Translations under genes and position numbers: made by a program | Notes under the pieces: model-generated | Told to the model about the DNA's origin: nothing | The model's input: the letters and a program-made list of their open reading frames with translations, nothing else | Database searches by the model: none | Part shown: positions 1-8,011 of the stretch, one piece after another | Layout of the letters: each line of letters opens with the position of its first letter | How positions within the stretch are numbered: position 1 is the stretch's first letter | NCBI GenBank assembly: GCA_958419975.1 | Contig: CATZIG010000017.1 | Span: forward strand, 1-18,998 | Direction of reading: 5' to 3' | Source of the DNA: an uncultured Collinsella sp. | GTDB taxonomy: Bacteria; Actinomycetota; Coriobacteriia; Coriobacteriales; Coriobacteriaceae | Length of the DNA: 18,998 bases

Positions 1-693
1 GGCACGGCTACGGATGTGCGTCTGTGCCACCGAATCAATCGTAGAATCGGGAATACGTTCGAGCATTGAGTCCGAGGCATCGGCAAGCGACTCATTGATG
101 CGGTCGGCAAGGTCGGCGCGCACACGCTCCAGCTGATCGGACAGGCGGCGCCAGCTGGCCAAAGAGCACACCGCGTCGACCATCATCGCGACCGCGACGA
201 TAAAGGCGGACAGCCGCACAATCAGCACCGGCAGATGGCCAAGCAGCCCCAGCAATGCCGGCTCCACTAAACGGCAAATGCACAACGCACCCAGGCCAAA
301 CGCGCAGGCCCAGTACAGGCAGATGCGTCCGTGCAGGTTAAACGGCAGGTGCGAATAGTCCCAAAAGCGAGCGCCCGTTGTTTTTTCCAACAGCACGCCT
401 ACGCTATACTCAATCACGCTGCATACGAGTGCTGCAGCGACAAACTGGCTCGAGGCATCCGGAATCCCGCGCAACAGCAGCCAGCAGGCAATGCCGCCCA
501 CGCCATAGATTGGGCAGCACGGCCCCAGCAAAAAGCCGCTGTTGGCAAATCGTCCGTGATTGAGCATGGCACATACTGTCGACTCCCATGCCCAACCGCA
601 AAACCCGTAAAAGGCAAACGAGAGCACCAGTGCCGAGAGTGGGCAGGCGGCAAGCGTCGCGCCGCCAAACGCCATATCAATCGCGGTTTCCAC
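1..693 (-). CDS. CmpB-like (PF06541-type) integral membrane protein, partial (C-terminus beyond left edge)
   Basis: The reading frame stays open from a GTG at 693 to the window edge (231 codons, no stop), so it is a 3'-truncated gene. Hydrophobic segments lie at about residues 15-35, 53-75, 84-103, 122-145 and 150-175, followed by a charged, helical cytoplasmic-looking tail from about 182. The motifs FYGFCGWAWES (28-38) and WDYSHLPFNLHGRICLYW (111-128) are hallmarks of the family annotated as putative ABC-transporter type IV / CmpB (PF06541), whose function is not established. I chose GTG 693 because AGGAGAGG sits about 7 nt upstream. An in-frame ATG at 675 has no comparable ribosome-binding site. 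The start lies 3 nt after the stop of the HD-domain gene, so the two are probably translationally coupled. Family assignment is fairly sure; the role is unknown. Confidence 0.8.
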   Translation of the reverse strand, partial: METAIDMAFGGATLAACPLSALVLSFAFYGFCGWAWESTVCAMLNHGRFANSGFLLGPCCPIYGVGGIACWLLLRGIPDASSQFVAAALVCSVIEYSVGVLLEKTTGARFWDYSHLPFNLHGRICLYWACAFGLGALCICRLVEPALLGLLGHLPVLIVRLSAFIVAVAMMVDAVCSLASWRRLSDQLERVRADLADRINESLADASDSMLERIPDSTIDSVAQTHIRSRA

Positions 694-696
694 CGT

Positions 697-1233
697 CTAC
701 CCTCTCCTCTTTTCGCTCGATGCTTTACTCACGTCATCGTCCGCCTCGTCCTTGCGCCGCAGACGACCGGCGACCGTCTCGCGCAGAGCGCACCATTTAT
801 CTGCCAGGCATACAATCCAAGCCTCACGACACGTCGGCGGCACTGGCACCAGCGGAAACATATGCCGCACGATAATATTCCGTTCGCGCGGCGTCAGCTC
901 AAAATCTTCCTCCGCACGTGCCAGGGCAAAAAACGGATGTCGAAATCCGTGCAGTCGATGGCTCGGGTCGGGGTCGTGCCAATCATAGAGAAAGTAGTCG
1001 TGCAGCAAGGCCCCGCGCAGCAGCGAGGCACGGTCGATCGAAATGCCAGCACGGCCCAAGTGCTCGGCAAAGGACAGACTTGCCCGTGCCACCGAGGTCA
1101 CATGTGCATAGACCGTCACGTCGCCATGCTGGATAAACTCGCGCGTCAGGTCCAAGCGGCCCGCCTGGGCGAGCTGGCGGGCGGCATCGTCGACCTCGTG
1201 CGCGATTTTCTCGGCACGAACGGCGTCGGACAT
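697..1233 (-). CDS. HD-domain protein (predicted metal-dependent phosphohydrolase)
   Basis: The product has 178 aa. The HD-superfamily metal ligands are visible: H44 (VYAHVTSVAR), the H78-D79 pair in LLRGALLHDYFLYDWHD, and a downstream D145 in CLADKWCALRE. Extra histidines at 95, 99 and 124 could add ligands. Small proteins of this type (HDIG-like, COG1418-related) are usually annotated as phosphohydrolases; no substrate can be deduced here. The start MSDAVRAEK is preceded by a clear GGAAGGAGG about 4 nt upstream of ATG 1233. An in-frame ATG at 1278 would add 15 residues but has no such site. The last 20 residues are charged and likely disordered. The gene is first in a minus-strand pair with the CmpB-like membrane gene, and divergent from the DXS-like gene. 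Confidence 0.85.
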   Translation of the reverse strand: MSDAVRAEKIAHEVDDAARQLAQAGRLDLTREFIQHGDVTVYAHVTSVARASLSFAEHLGRAGISIDRASLLRGALLHDYFLYDWHDPDPSHRLHGFRHPFFALARAEEDFELTPRERNIIVRHMFPLVPVPPTCREAWIVCLADKWCALRETVAGRLRRKDEADDDVSKASSEKRRG

Positions 1234-1321
1234 GCTGCCTCCTTCCAGCGGCTCACGGCGGCAAGCCACGGCCTGCACGTATTGAAAAAATCATCATCGA
1301 ATCTATCAGTATGGCATCGGA

Positions 1322-1333
1322 CAAAACGTTTTG
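1322..1333. promoter_or_regulatory. 12-bp perfect palindrome CAAAACGTTTTG in a divergent intergenic region
   Basis: This perfect palindrome lies in the 227-nt gap between two divergently transcribed genes, 89 nt from the HD gene start and 128 nt from the DXS-like start. AT-rich half-sites around a central CG resemble operators of LacI/GalR-type regulators. That is resemblance only: no regulator gene is in the window. I see no convincing -35/-10 pair for either gene. Confidence 0.35.
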
Positions 1334-1460
1334 CCCCACCAGTTGTCGAATTACCGCGCCGCCGTCACATATCAAACGCCAAAATGTGCGAGACTGTCTT
1401 GTGCAATTGTGTCGGCCGAGGGAGCGCCGGCGCTCGATTCGCATGGAGTAACCCACAACG

Positions 1461-3242
1461 ATGCTGCTTACGCAAACGACAACGCCCGAGGACGTCAAGG
1501 CTCTCGACCGCGCCGAGCTTCCGCTGCTCTGCGGCGAGATTCGCCACGCCATCCTCGAAAGCTCCGCCGCTGTCGGCGGACACGTTGCCCCCAACCTGGG
1601 CGTCGTTGAGCTTACGGTTGCGCTTCATCGCGTGTTTAACTCCCCTATCGACAAGATTGTCTTTGACGTTTCGCACCAGACCTACGCCCACAAGGCGCTG
1701 ACCGGGCGCGCGTATACCTATATCGATCCGGAACGTTTTGGCGAGGCTTCTGGCTTTGCCAATCCCGACGAGTCCGAGCACGACCTGTTCGCCATGGGCC
1801 ACACCTCGACCTCGGTGAGCCTGGGCTGCGGCTTGGCACACGCCCGCGATCTGGCGGGCGACAGCTACAACGTCATCACCATCATTGGCGACGGCTCGCT
1901 TTCGGGCGGCTTGGCGTTTGAGGGCTTCAACAATGCCGCCGAACTCGACAGCAACCTGATCATCATCGTCAACGATAACGACCAGTCCATTGCCGAGAAC
2001 CATGGCGGCCTGTATCGCAATCTGGCCGAGCTGCGTGCCAGCAACGGCACCTGTGAGCGCAACGTTTTCCGCGCGATGGGACTCGACTACCGTTATTTGG
2101 ACGCCGGCAACGACGTGTTGGCCCTGGTCGACGCGCTGCAGGAACTGCGCAATATCGATCATCCCATCGTGCTGCACGTCTCCACCGCCAAGGGCAAGGG
2201 CTTTGAGCCGGCCCAGAGCGACCCCGAGCGCTGGCACCATGTGGGGCCCTTCGATATGGCAACCGGCCGCAAACTTTGCCCGGGCCATCCGAGCGAGCCT
2301 GCGCCGCGCACCTATGCCGACATTACGGGCGAGGCGCTCAGCGCCGCCATCAAGCGCGATCCGCAGGTTGTGGGCATCACGGCCGCAACGCCCTACATCA
2401 TGGGCTTTACACCCGAGCTTCGCGCTGCCGCCGACAAACAGTTCGTCGATGTGGGCATTGCCGAAGAGCACGCCGTGACCTTCGCCACCGCGCTTGCGCG
2501 CTCGGGCGCCAAGCCGGTCTTTGGCGTGTACGGCACGTTTTTGCAGCGTGCCTACGACGAGCTGTGGCACGACCTGTGCCTCAACGACGCCCCCGCAACC
2601 ATCTTGGTGTTTGGCGCGTCGATCTTTGGCACCACGTCTGAGACGCACCTCTCGTTCTTTGATATTTCCATGCTGGGCGGTCTTCCCAACATGCACTATT
2701 TGGCGCCTTCCTGCATGGAGGAATACCTGTCCATGCTGAGCTGGTCGCTCGACCACCGCGAGCATCCCGTGGCGATTCGTGTGCCTGGTATTGGCCTGGT
2801 AAGCCGTCCCGATCTGGCGCCCGCCGAAGACGCCGACTACAGCACCGTTCGCTACAACGTGGTGCGCCAGGGTCGCGACGTTGCTGTGCTCGCGCTCGGC
2901 GATTTCTTTGAGCTGGGCGAGCGCGTGGCAAACCGCTTGGCTGCCGAGTACGGTATCGAGGCCACGCTCGTCAACCCGCGCTTTGCAACCGAGCTTGACC
3001 GTGAGTTCCTCGACAGCCTTGCCGCCGAGCATCGCGTTGTCGTCACCCTCGAGGACGGCATCTTGGACGGCGGCTGGGGCGAGCGCGTGGCATGTTATCT
3101 GGCCTGCACACCTGTGCGCACGCGCACCTTCGGCATCGCCAAGGGCTTCCCCGACCGCTACGACCCCAACGAGCTGCTCGCCCAGAACGGCATGACGGTC
3201 GAGAATATGGCTGCCGAAGCCGTACGCTTGCTGAACGAGTAA
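1461..3242 (+). CDS. DXS-like thiamine-diphosphate enzyme (divergent 1-deoxy-D-xylulose-5-phosphate synthase homologue)
   Basis: 593 aa with the full transketolase-type layout: N-terminal ThDP domain (about 1-280; GDG...NDND at 143-174), central pyrimidine domain (about 285-445) and C-terminal domain (about 465-590). True DXS condenses pyruvate and glyceraldehyde 3-phosphate into DXP, the first MEP-pathway step and a precursor of thiamine and pyridoxal. Compared from memory with E. coli DXS, the equivalents of H49 (H41), H299 (H259), E370 (E335), Y392 (Y357), R398 (R363), H431 (H396) and R478 (R440) are kept. The DRAGIVGADG loop instead reads FGASIFGTTS, so R420 becomes G385 and D427 becomes T392. 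The roughly 40-aa linker after the ThDP motif is shortened. ATG 1461 is the earliest start (in-frame stop 12 nt upstream), with GGAG 12 nt before it. It is monocistronic, with its own terminator. It is either a DXS variant or a paralogue with another acceptor, so I give no gene symbol. Confidence 0.85.
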   Translation: MLLTQTTTPEDVKALDRAELPLLCGEIRHAILESSAAVGGHVAPNLGVVELTVALHRVFNSPIDKIVFDVSHQTYAHKALTGRAYTYIDPERFGEASGFANPDESEHDLFAMGHTSTSVSLGCGLAHARDLAGDSYNVITIIGDGSLSGGLAFEGFNNAAELDSNLIIIVNDNDQSIAENHGGLYRNLAELRASNGTCERNVFRAMGLDYRYLDAGNDVLALVDALQELRNIDHPIVLHVSTAKGKGFEPAQSDPERWHHVGPFDMATGRKLCPGHPSEPAPRTYADITGEALSAAIKRDPQVVGITAATPYIMGFTPELRAAADKQFVDVGIAEEHAVTFATALARSGAKPVFGVYGTFLQRAYDELWHDLCLNDAPATILVFGASIFGTTSETHLSFFDISMLGGLPNMHYLAPSCMEEYLSMLSWSLDHREHPVAIRVPGIGLVSRPDLAPAEDADYSTVRYNVVRQGRDVAVLALGDFFELGERVANRLAAEYGIEATLVNPRFATELDREFLDSLAAEHRVVVTLEDGILDGGWGERVACYLACTPVRTRTFGIAKGFPDRYDPNELLAQNGMTVENMAAEAVRLLNE

Positions 3243-3243
3243 G

Positions 3244-3281
3244 AAAACCTCCGCAGGGGAAGCACCCCTGCGGAGGTTTTT
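3244..3281 (+). terminator. Rho-independent terminator of the DXS-like gene
   Basis: A perfect 16-bp stem (3244-3259 with 3265-3280; core ACCTCCGCAGGGG) closes over a 5-nt AAGCA loop and ends in a TTTTT run. It begins 2 nt after the stop codon. The A-run/T-run symmetry means it could also work on the minus strand. Confidence 0.95.
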
Positions 3282-3296
3282 GTTTTCACAGCTCAA

Positions 3297-3357
3297 TTAT
3301 CTCAATCTGTAACATCTAGGGCCCGAATTACCGTCTAACTGTTACAGATCTAGATAA
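3297..3357. repeat. Palindromic repeat, TCTGTAACA family, copy 1
   Basis: 18-nt arms (3297-3314 and 3340-3357) are complementary at 16 of 18 positions. They contain ATCTGTAACA / TGTTACAGAT, flanked by TTATCT / AGATAA. The 25-nt centre includes GGGCCC. The left arm shares CTCAATCTGTAACA exactly with the neighbouring palindrome at 3376-3440. Confidence 0.8.
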
Positions 3358-3375
3358 GACGTCTTAGTCCCAGAC

Positions 3376-3440
3376 CTTTGTCTCAATCTGTAACAGGTAG
3401 AGACCTTTTGGCCGTCCAGATGTTACAGATTGAGACAAAG
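3376..3440. repeat. Palindromic repeat, TCTGTAACA family, copy 2 (20-bp perfect arms)
   Basis: The arm CTTTGTCTCAATCTGTAACA (3376-3395) is perfectly complementary to 3421-3440 across a 25-nt centre. There is no T-run, so it does not look like an intrinsic terminator. Sharing a 14-nt core with copy 1, it looks like a member of a small mobile or REP-like repeat family. Confidence 0.85.
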
Positions 3441-3469
3441 CAGCGAGGCAGGCCGTCACATCTGCAAGA

Positions 3470-3504
3470 ACCACCACAAAGGTGCCTGTCCCTTTTTGGT
3501 AGGT
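3470..3504. repeat. Interspersed hairpin repeat, CCTGTCCCTTTTTGG family, copy A (divergent)
   Basis: The central CCTGTCCCTTTTTGG is identical to the copies near 13403 and 14611, while the arms differ (ACCACCACAAAGG / CTTTTTGGTAGGT, imperfectly complementary). It lies 43 nt upstream of the -35 box of the transporter promoter. Confidence 0.7.
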
Positions 3505-3546
3505 AGAATTACCCATAAGGTAAGTATGTTTCTGAGTTATTTCGTG

Positions 3547-3576
3547 TTGACCCGTCTGAGCGCAATAGGGTATAAC
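3547..3576 (+). promoter_or_regulatory. Sigma70-like promoter of the amino-acid ABC transporter operon
   Basis: TTGACC (3547-3552) and TATAAC (3571-3576) are separated by 18 nt, with expected transcription start around 3583. The binding-protein ATG at 3620 follows, with AAAGG about 10 nt before it. This is the clearest promoter in the window. Confidence 0.7.
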
Positions 3577-3619
3577 TCTACTCAACCGCTAGGGATTTTA
3601 TTGAGAAAGGTGTTCTACT

Positions 3620-4615
3620 ATGAGCAAGAACCTCTCCCAGCAGGTCGTTCTCGACCGCCGCGGCTTCGTTGCCGCCACCTTCGCAACCGTCGCCGGCCTT
3701 GGTCTTGCCGGCTGCTCCGACACCAGCGCCGAGGCCGACAAGGGTTCCGCCGCCGGCTCCTCCAAGAGCTCCAATGATACCGAGGCTTCCACCACGCTCG
3801 ACGCTAAGGCATTCGACAAGCTCGTCGACAACGGCCCCAAGGCCGATGACGATGCCATCGCCGCCAGCACCTGGGCTACGGCCGTCAAGGACGCCGGCGT
3901 CTTTAAGATCGGTGGCGTCCAGACTTCCACGCTCTTCTCCCTCCTCAACGAGAAGGACGGCAAGACCCGTGGCTTCGATGCCGGTATCGCGCAGCTCCTG
4001 TCCAACTACATCCTGGGCGAGAACAAGGTCGAGATCACCCAGGTGACCTCGGACACGCGCGAGTCCGTCCTGCAGAACGGCCAGGTCGACGCCGTCTTTG
4101 CCACCTACACCATCACCGACGAGCGCAAGAAGCTCGTCTCCTTTGCCGGCCCCTACTACTACACCCAGCAGGCTATCCTGGTGCTCGCCGACAACGACGA
4201 CATCAAGAGCGTCGACGACCTGGCCGATAAGAACGTCGCTGTCCAGTCCGGCTCCAACGGCCCCGCCATCCTGGAGGAGTTCGCCCCCAAGGCCAGCCAG
4301 CAGGAGTTCAAGACCGACGAGGAGGCCCGCCAGGCACTCCAGCAGGGCCGCGTTGACGCCTACGTCATCGATAACAACATGCAGCAGAGCGCCCTGGTTC
4401 GCGAGCCTGGTAAGTACAAAATCGCCGGCAAGCCCTTCGGCAGCAAGGAGCCCTATGGCATCGGTCTGCCGCTCGATTCCGACGGCGTCGCCTTTGTCAA
4501 CGACTTCCTTAAGAAGATCGAGGACGACGGCACCTGGACTGAGCTGTGGCAGATCTGCATCGGTGACCGTACGGGCGACACCAATGTTCCCGAGCTGCCC
4601 GAGATCGGCGCCTAG
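3620..4615 (+). CDS. Polar amino-acid ABC transporter substrate-binding lipoprotein (SBP_bac_3 type)
   Basis: 331 aa. The N-terminus carries a twin-arginine leader (LDRRGFVAA, R13-R14), a hydrophobic segment and a lipobox LAGC with lipidated C32, so it is probably exported by Tat and anchored to the outer face of the membrane. Residues 33-60 are a Ser/Ala/Asp-rich linker. The binding domain runs from about 90 to 315, with family signatures GFDAGIAQLL (118-127), VDAVFATYTITDERK (156-170) and FAGPYYYTQQ (175-184). R147 and D251 are plausible contacts for the substrate carboxylate and amino groups. The YTITDERK and FAGPYY elements resemble glutamate/glutamine binding proteins such as GluB, but specificity is inferred. 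It is first in the transporter operon and followed by an attenuator-like hairpin, consistent with making more binding protein than permease. Confidence 0.93.
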   Translation: MSKNLSQQVVLDRRGFVAATFATVAGLGLAGCSDTSAEADKGSAAGSSKSSNDTEASTTLDAKAFDKLVDNGPKADDDAIAASTWATAVKDAGVFKIGGVQTSTLFSLLNEKDGKTRGFDAGIAQLLSNYILGENKVEITQVTSDTRESVLQNGQVDAVFATYTITDERKKLVSFAGPYYYTQQAILVLADNDDIKSVDDLADKNVAVQSGSNGPAILEEFAPKASQQEFKTDEEARQALQQGRVDAYVIDNNMQQSALVREPGKYKIAGKPFGSKEPYGIGLPLDSDGVAFVNDFLKKIEDDGTWTELWQICIGDRTGDTNVPELPEIGA

Positions 4616-4703
4616 GCAGCGAGCCTGGTAACGGCCGCAACGAAACCATATGGAAACGCACGATGCGCTTTATTGCGATAAACTGTTTCCTCACTGAGTT
4701 GTC

Positions 4704-4736
4704 GGGGCTTCCGTACACACGGGAGCCCCTTTCCTT
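4704..4736 (+). terminator. Intra-operon attenuator-like hairpin between binding protein and permease
   Basis: An 11-bp stem (GGGGCTTCCGT 4704-4714 with ACGGGAGCCCC 4719-4729, one G-U pair) has an ACAC loop and is followed by TTTCCTT. The imperfect T-run suggests partial termination. It lies in the 138-nt gap after the binding-protein stop, and no clear new promoter is seen after it. Confidence 0.75.
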
Positions 4737-4753
4737 ATCGGCGGGAGGTCCGC

Positions 4754-5413
4754 ATGAGTCTCTCCGAGCTCTGGTCGCTCTATGGCCAGAACTATATCGA
4801 CGCCCTGCTAGCAACCTGGGGCATGACGCTTGAGTCGTTTGCCATCGCCATGGTGCTGGCCGTTGCTGTCACTGTGATGCGCGTGTCGCCGCTCAAGCCG
4901 CTGCGCGTCTTTGGCGACCTGTATGTCCAGGTCTTCCGTAACATCCCCGGCATTGCGCTGCTCATCATCGTCGTCTATGCGCTGCCGCCGCTCAAGGTCG
5001 TCCTGCCCTACCGCACCTGCGTTATCGTCGCTACGGTCCTTTTGGGCTCGGCCTTTGGCTCCGAGAACTTTATGAGCGGCATCAACACCGTCGGCGTCGG
5101 TCAGGTGGAAGCCGCCCGCTCGCTCGGCATGAGCTTCAGCCGTATCCTCGCCAAGATCGTGATTCCGCAGGCGCTGCGCTCGAGCGTGCTACCCATGACC
5201 AACCTCTTTATCGCCGTCATGCTCACCACCGCGCTCGGCAGTCAGGTGCCGCTTAAGCCGCAGGAACTCACCGGCGTGGTGAGCTACATCAACACGCGCT
5301 CGCTCGGCGGCGTCGCCGCGTTCTTTATCTCGGCGCTCGGCTACTTGGGCACGGCCTTTGTGGTGAGCCACATTGGCAACTACATCGATAAGAAGGTGAG
5401 GATCCTCCGATGA
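4754..5413 (+). CDS. Polar amino-acid ABC transporter permease (first subunit)
   Basis: 219 aa inner-membrane permease of the His/Glu/Gln/Arg/opine family with about five hydrophobic segments. The EAA loop that docks on the ATPase is at 119-140 (EAARSLGMSFSRILAKIVIPQA in shape, with the conserved G125 and P138). An ELTGVVSYINTRS segment (171-183) resembles the corresponding stretch in actinobacterial GluC-type permeases. GGGAGG lies 5 nt before the ATG. The 3' end overlaps the next permease by 4 nt (ATGA), showing tight coupling and predicting a heterodimeric channel. Substrate is inferred only from family resemblance. Confidence 0.93.
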   Translation: MSLSELWSLYGQNYIDALLATWGMTLESFAIAMVLAVAVTVMRVSPLKPLRVFGDLYVQVFRNIPGIALLIIVVYALPPLKVVLPYRTCVIVATVLLGSAFGSENFMSGINTVGVGQVEAARSLGMSFSRILAKIVIPQALRSSVLPMTNLFIAVMLTTALGSQVPLKPQELTGVVSYINTRSLGGVAAFFISALGYLGTAFVVSHIGNYIDKKVRILR

Positions 5414-6243
5414 GCAAGCATTCCTCCCCTGCACTCACCATGCGCGATGCGCTCTACGAGGCTCCCGGCCCCAAGATGCGCGCCAAGATTCGCATCGGCA
5501 CCGCCATTTCGCTCGTTGCCGTGGCCGCGCTCATCGCTCTGGTACTGCAGCGCTTTTATGTGACCGGCCAGCTTTCGGTCCACTATTGGTATTTCTTTAC
5601 GCACCTCACCACCTGGAAGTTCTTGCTTGCCGGCTTTGAGGGCACCGTTAAAGTCGCACTCACCGCCGGCGTCATTGCGCTGGTACTGGGCTTAGCCCTT
5701 ATGCTCGGCCGCACCAGCGGCATCAAGCCGCTGCAGCTGGTCTGCCGCGTGCTCACCGATTTCTTCCGCGGCGTGCCGAGCCTGCTGTTCATCTACTTCT
5801 TCTTTTTGGTGCTGCCCCAGTACAAGATCGCACTGCCGTCGTTTTGGATGCTCACGCTTCCCGTCGCGCTTGCTGCAGCCGGTGTACTTGCCGAGATCTT
5901 CCGCGCCGGCGTCAACGCCGTGCCGCGCGGTCAGGTCGAGGCAGCCCAGGCACTCGGTCTCTCCAAAGCTAAAATCACCTTTAAAATCGTGTTGCCGCAG
6001 GCTATACGGTTTATCATTCCGTCCTTGATTTCGCAGCTTGTGGTCGTAGTCAAGGACACCACCGTTGCCTACGTGGTGAGCTACCCCGACCTAATGCAAA
6101 ACGCCCGCGTGCTCATTACCAACTACGACGCCCTCGTGTCGGTCTACCTGGTTATCGCGGTCATCTACATCCTCATCAACGTCGCGATCAACAAGGCCGC
6201 CGTCTACGTTTCGCACAAGACCGGCGCGACCATCATCCGCTAA
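5410..6243 (+). CDS. Polar amino-acid ABC transporter permease (second subunit)
   Basis: 277 aa. It has a longer N-terminus than its partner: about 28 mostly polar residues, then a first membrane helix at 31-50 and further helices through 264. The EAA loop is at about 178-199 (EAAQALGLSKAKITFKIVLP), and FRGVPSLLFIYF at 119-130 is the usual family signature before the loop. Its start overlaps the stop of the upstream permease by 4 nt. Together with that subunit, the ATPase and the lipoprotein it completes an importer laid out like GluABCD systems of actinobacteria, though the gene order here is binding protein, permease, permease, ATPase. Confidence 0.93.
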   Translation: MSKHSSPALTMRDALYEAPGPKMRAKIRIGTAISLVAVAALIALVLQRFYVTGQLSVHYWYFFTHLTTWKFLLAGFEGTVKVALTAGVIALVLGLALMLGRTSGIKPLQLVCRVLTDFFRGVPSLLFIYFFFLVLPQYKIALPSFWMLTLPVALAAAGVLAEIFRAGVNAVPRGQVEAAQALGLSKAKITFKIVLPQAIRFIIPSLISQLVVVVKDTTVAYVVSYPDLMQNARVLITNYDALVSVYLVIAVIYILINVAINKAAVYVSHKTGATIIR

Positions 6244-6279
6244 CGCTTTACCATTTCGAGTCATAAGGAGCCGAGCACC

Positions 6280-7044
<765 letters not shown>

Positions 7045-7096
7045 CCCAATTACCGCGCCCGCTCGTCATGTTCATCTGAATTCGAAAGTTATACCT

Positions 7097-7906
7097 ATGA
7101 TCGGAACCCGTACTTCATCGTCCTACACCCCGCACATCGACGTCGCCCCCACCGACCGCCCACTCATCCTCGTCGCACCGCGCTGGGAAGAGGCAGAGCC
7201 GTTTTTAACCGAGATGCTCTCCCCCAACGAGGAAATCGCAAGTGTCTTTGTCGATGCCATCCTTGCCGCTGGCGGCCTGCCGCTGCAGATGTCCATCACC
7301 GAGGACATTGAGGTCATCCGTCATTACGTCGATATCGCCGACGGCATCGCCATTCCCGGCGGCCCCGATGTCAATCCCAAACGCTGGGGCGATGATCGAC
7401 CCTACGACCCCACCCTCTGCTGCGAGATCCGCGATAGCTTTGAGTTTAAGCTGGTCGGCGAGGTGCTCCGCGCCAAAAAGCCGCTCTTTACCACCTGCCG
7501 CGGCACGCAGCTGCTCAACGTCGCCACCGGCGGCACCCTGTGCATGGACGTGCCGAGCCTGGGTGCTCGCGAGGGCCGCACGCAGTGGCGCCATACCCAC
7601 GTGCTCAACGACCCCGTGCATCCCGTCGAGGTCGTGCCGGGCTCGCTGCTGGAGCGCGCGGTTGGCGGGCACAGGTTGATCCAGACCAACTCGGCGCACC
7701 ACTGCTGCGTCGATCGCCTGGGCAAGAGCACGCGTCTGGTCGCCAAGGCAACCGATGGCGTGCCCGAGTGCATCGAAGTCGAAGGTCAACCCTTCTGCCT
7801 GGGCGTGCAATGGCATCCCGAGTACACCTGGCAGACGCTCGAGACTGACTTTAACCTGTGGAAGTCATTTGTCGAGGCAGCGGCAAAGGTTAAGCAGGCC
7901 CGTTAG
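7097..7906 (+). CDS. Gamma-glutamyl-gamma-aminobutyrate hydrolase family protein (peptidase C26, class I GATase-like)
   Basis: 269 aa. It has the PuuD-type fold signatures: ADGIAIPGGPDVNPKRWG (81-98), the nucleophile elbow TTCRGTQLLNV with C134, and GVQWHPEY with H240 and E242 completing the catalytic triad. Family members hydrolyse gamma-glutamyl amide bonds, for example gamma-glutamyl-GABA in putrescine breakdown; the substrate here is unknown. The gene follows the ABC ATPase by 52 nt with no terminator between, and a strong terminator follows it, so it is probably the last gene of the transporter operon. That suggests the imported compound is, or is converted to, a gamma-glutamyl or related amide (inference). 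The ribosome-binding site is weak (GAAAG about 11 nt before ATG). Confidence 0.9.
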   Translation: MIGTRTSSSYTPHIDVAPTDRPLILVAPRWEEAEPFLTEMLSPNEEIASVFVDAILAAGGLPLQMSITEDIEVIRHYVDIADGIAIPGGPDVNPKRWGDDRPYDPTLCCEIRDSFEFKLVGEVLRAKKPLFTTCRGTQLLNVATGGTLCMDVPSLGAREGRTQWRHTHVLNDPVHPVEVVPGSLLERAVGGHRLIQTNSAHHCCVDRLGKSTRLVAKATDGVPECIEVEGQPFCLGVQWHPEYTWQTLETDFNLWKSFVEAAAKVKQAR

Positions 7907-7925
7907 TTCACGGACAGCACAACAC

Positions 7926-7970
7926 AAAAGGGCGCCCCGCCGGCCACATGGTCCGGCGGGGCGCCCTTTT
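7926..7970. terminator. Bidirectional rho-independent terminator between convergent genes
   Basis: A perfect 18-bp stem (7926-7943 with 7953-7970; AAAAGGGCGCCCCGCCGG on the left) spans a 9-nt loop. The A/T ends give a T-run on both strands. It ends the transporter operon on the plus strand and the HPt/HD-GYP operon on the minus strand. Confidence 0.95.
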
Positions 7971-8011
7971 ACCTATATGTGGCCGGCACGCAACCCAAGG
8001 CTCGCAAGCTC

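Larger units (their letters stand above)
3243..3619. other. Gene-free intergenic region with terminator, three palindromic repeats and a promoter
   Basis: No credible coding frame is present. In order it holds the DXS-like gene's terminator, two related TCTGTAACA palindromes, one copy of the CCTGTCCCTTTTTGG hairpin family, and the promoter and ribosome-binding site of the ABC-transporter operon. Each is listed separately. Confidence 0.8.

Noticed and set aside
331..1701. 456-codon plus-strand frame across the left end
   Set aside because: It runs antisense through the CmpB-like and HD genes and into the DXS-like gene, has no ribosome-binding site and no family resemblance.
1365..3296. Long open frame of 643 codons on the minus strand opposite the DXS-like gene
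   Set aside because: It is antisense to a gene with clear family motifs, shows no recognisable domains, and crosses the plus-strand terminator. High-GC codon use commonly opens such shadow frames.
3282..3505. CRISPR-like array from the repeated CTCAATCTGTAACA motif
   Set aside because: Only two copies, each forming its own palindrome with an inverted partner, and no regular spacers or cas genes.
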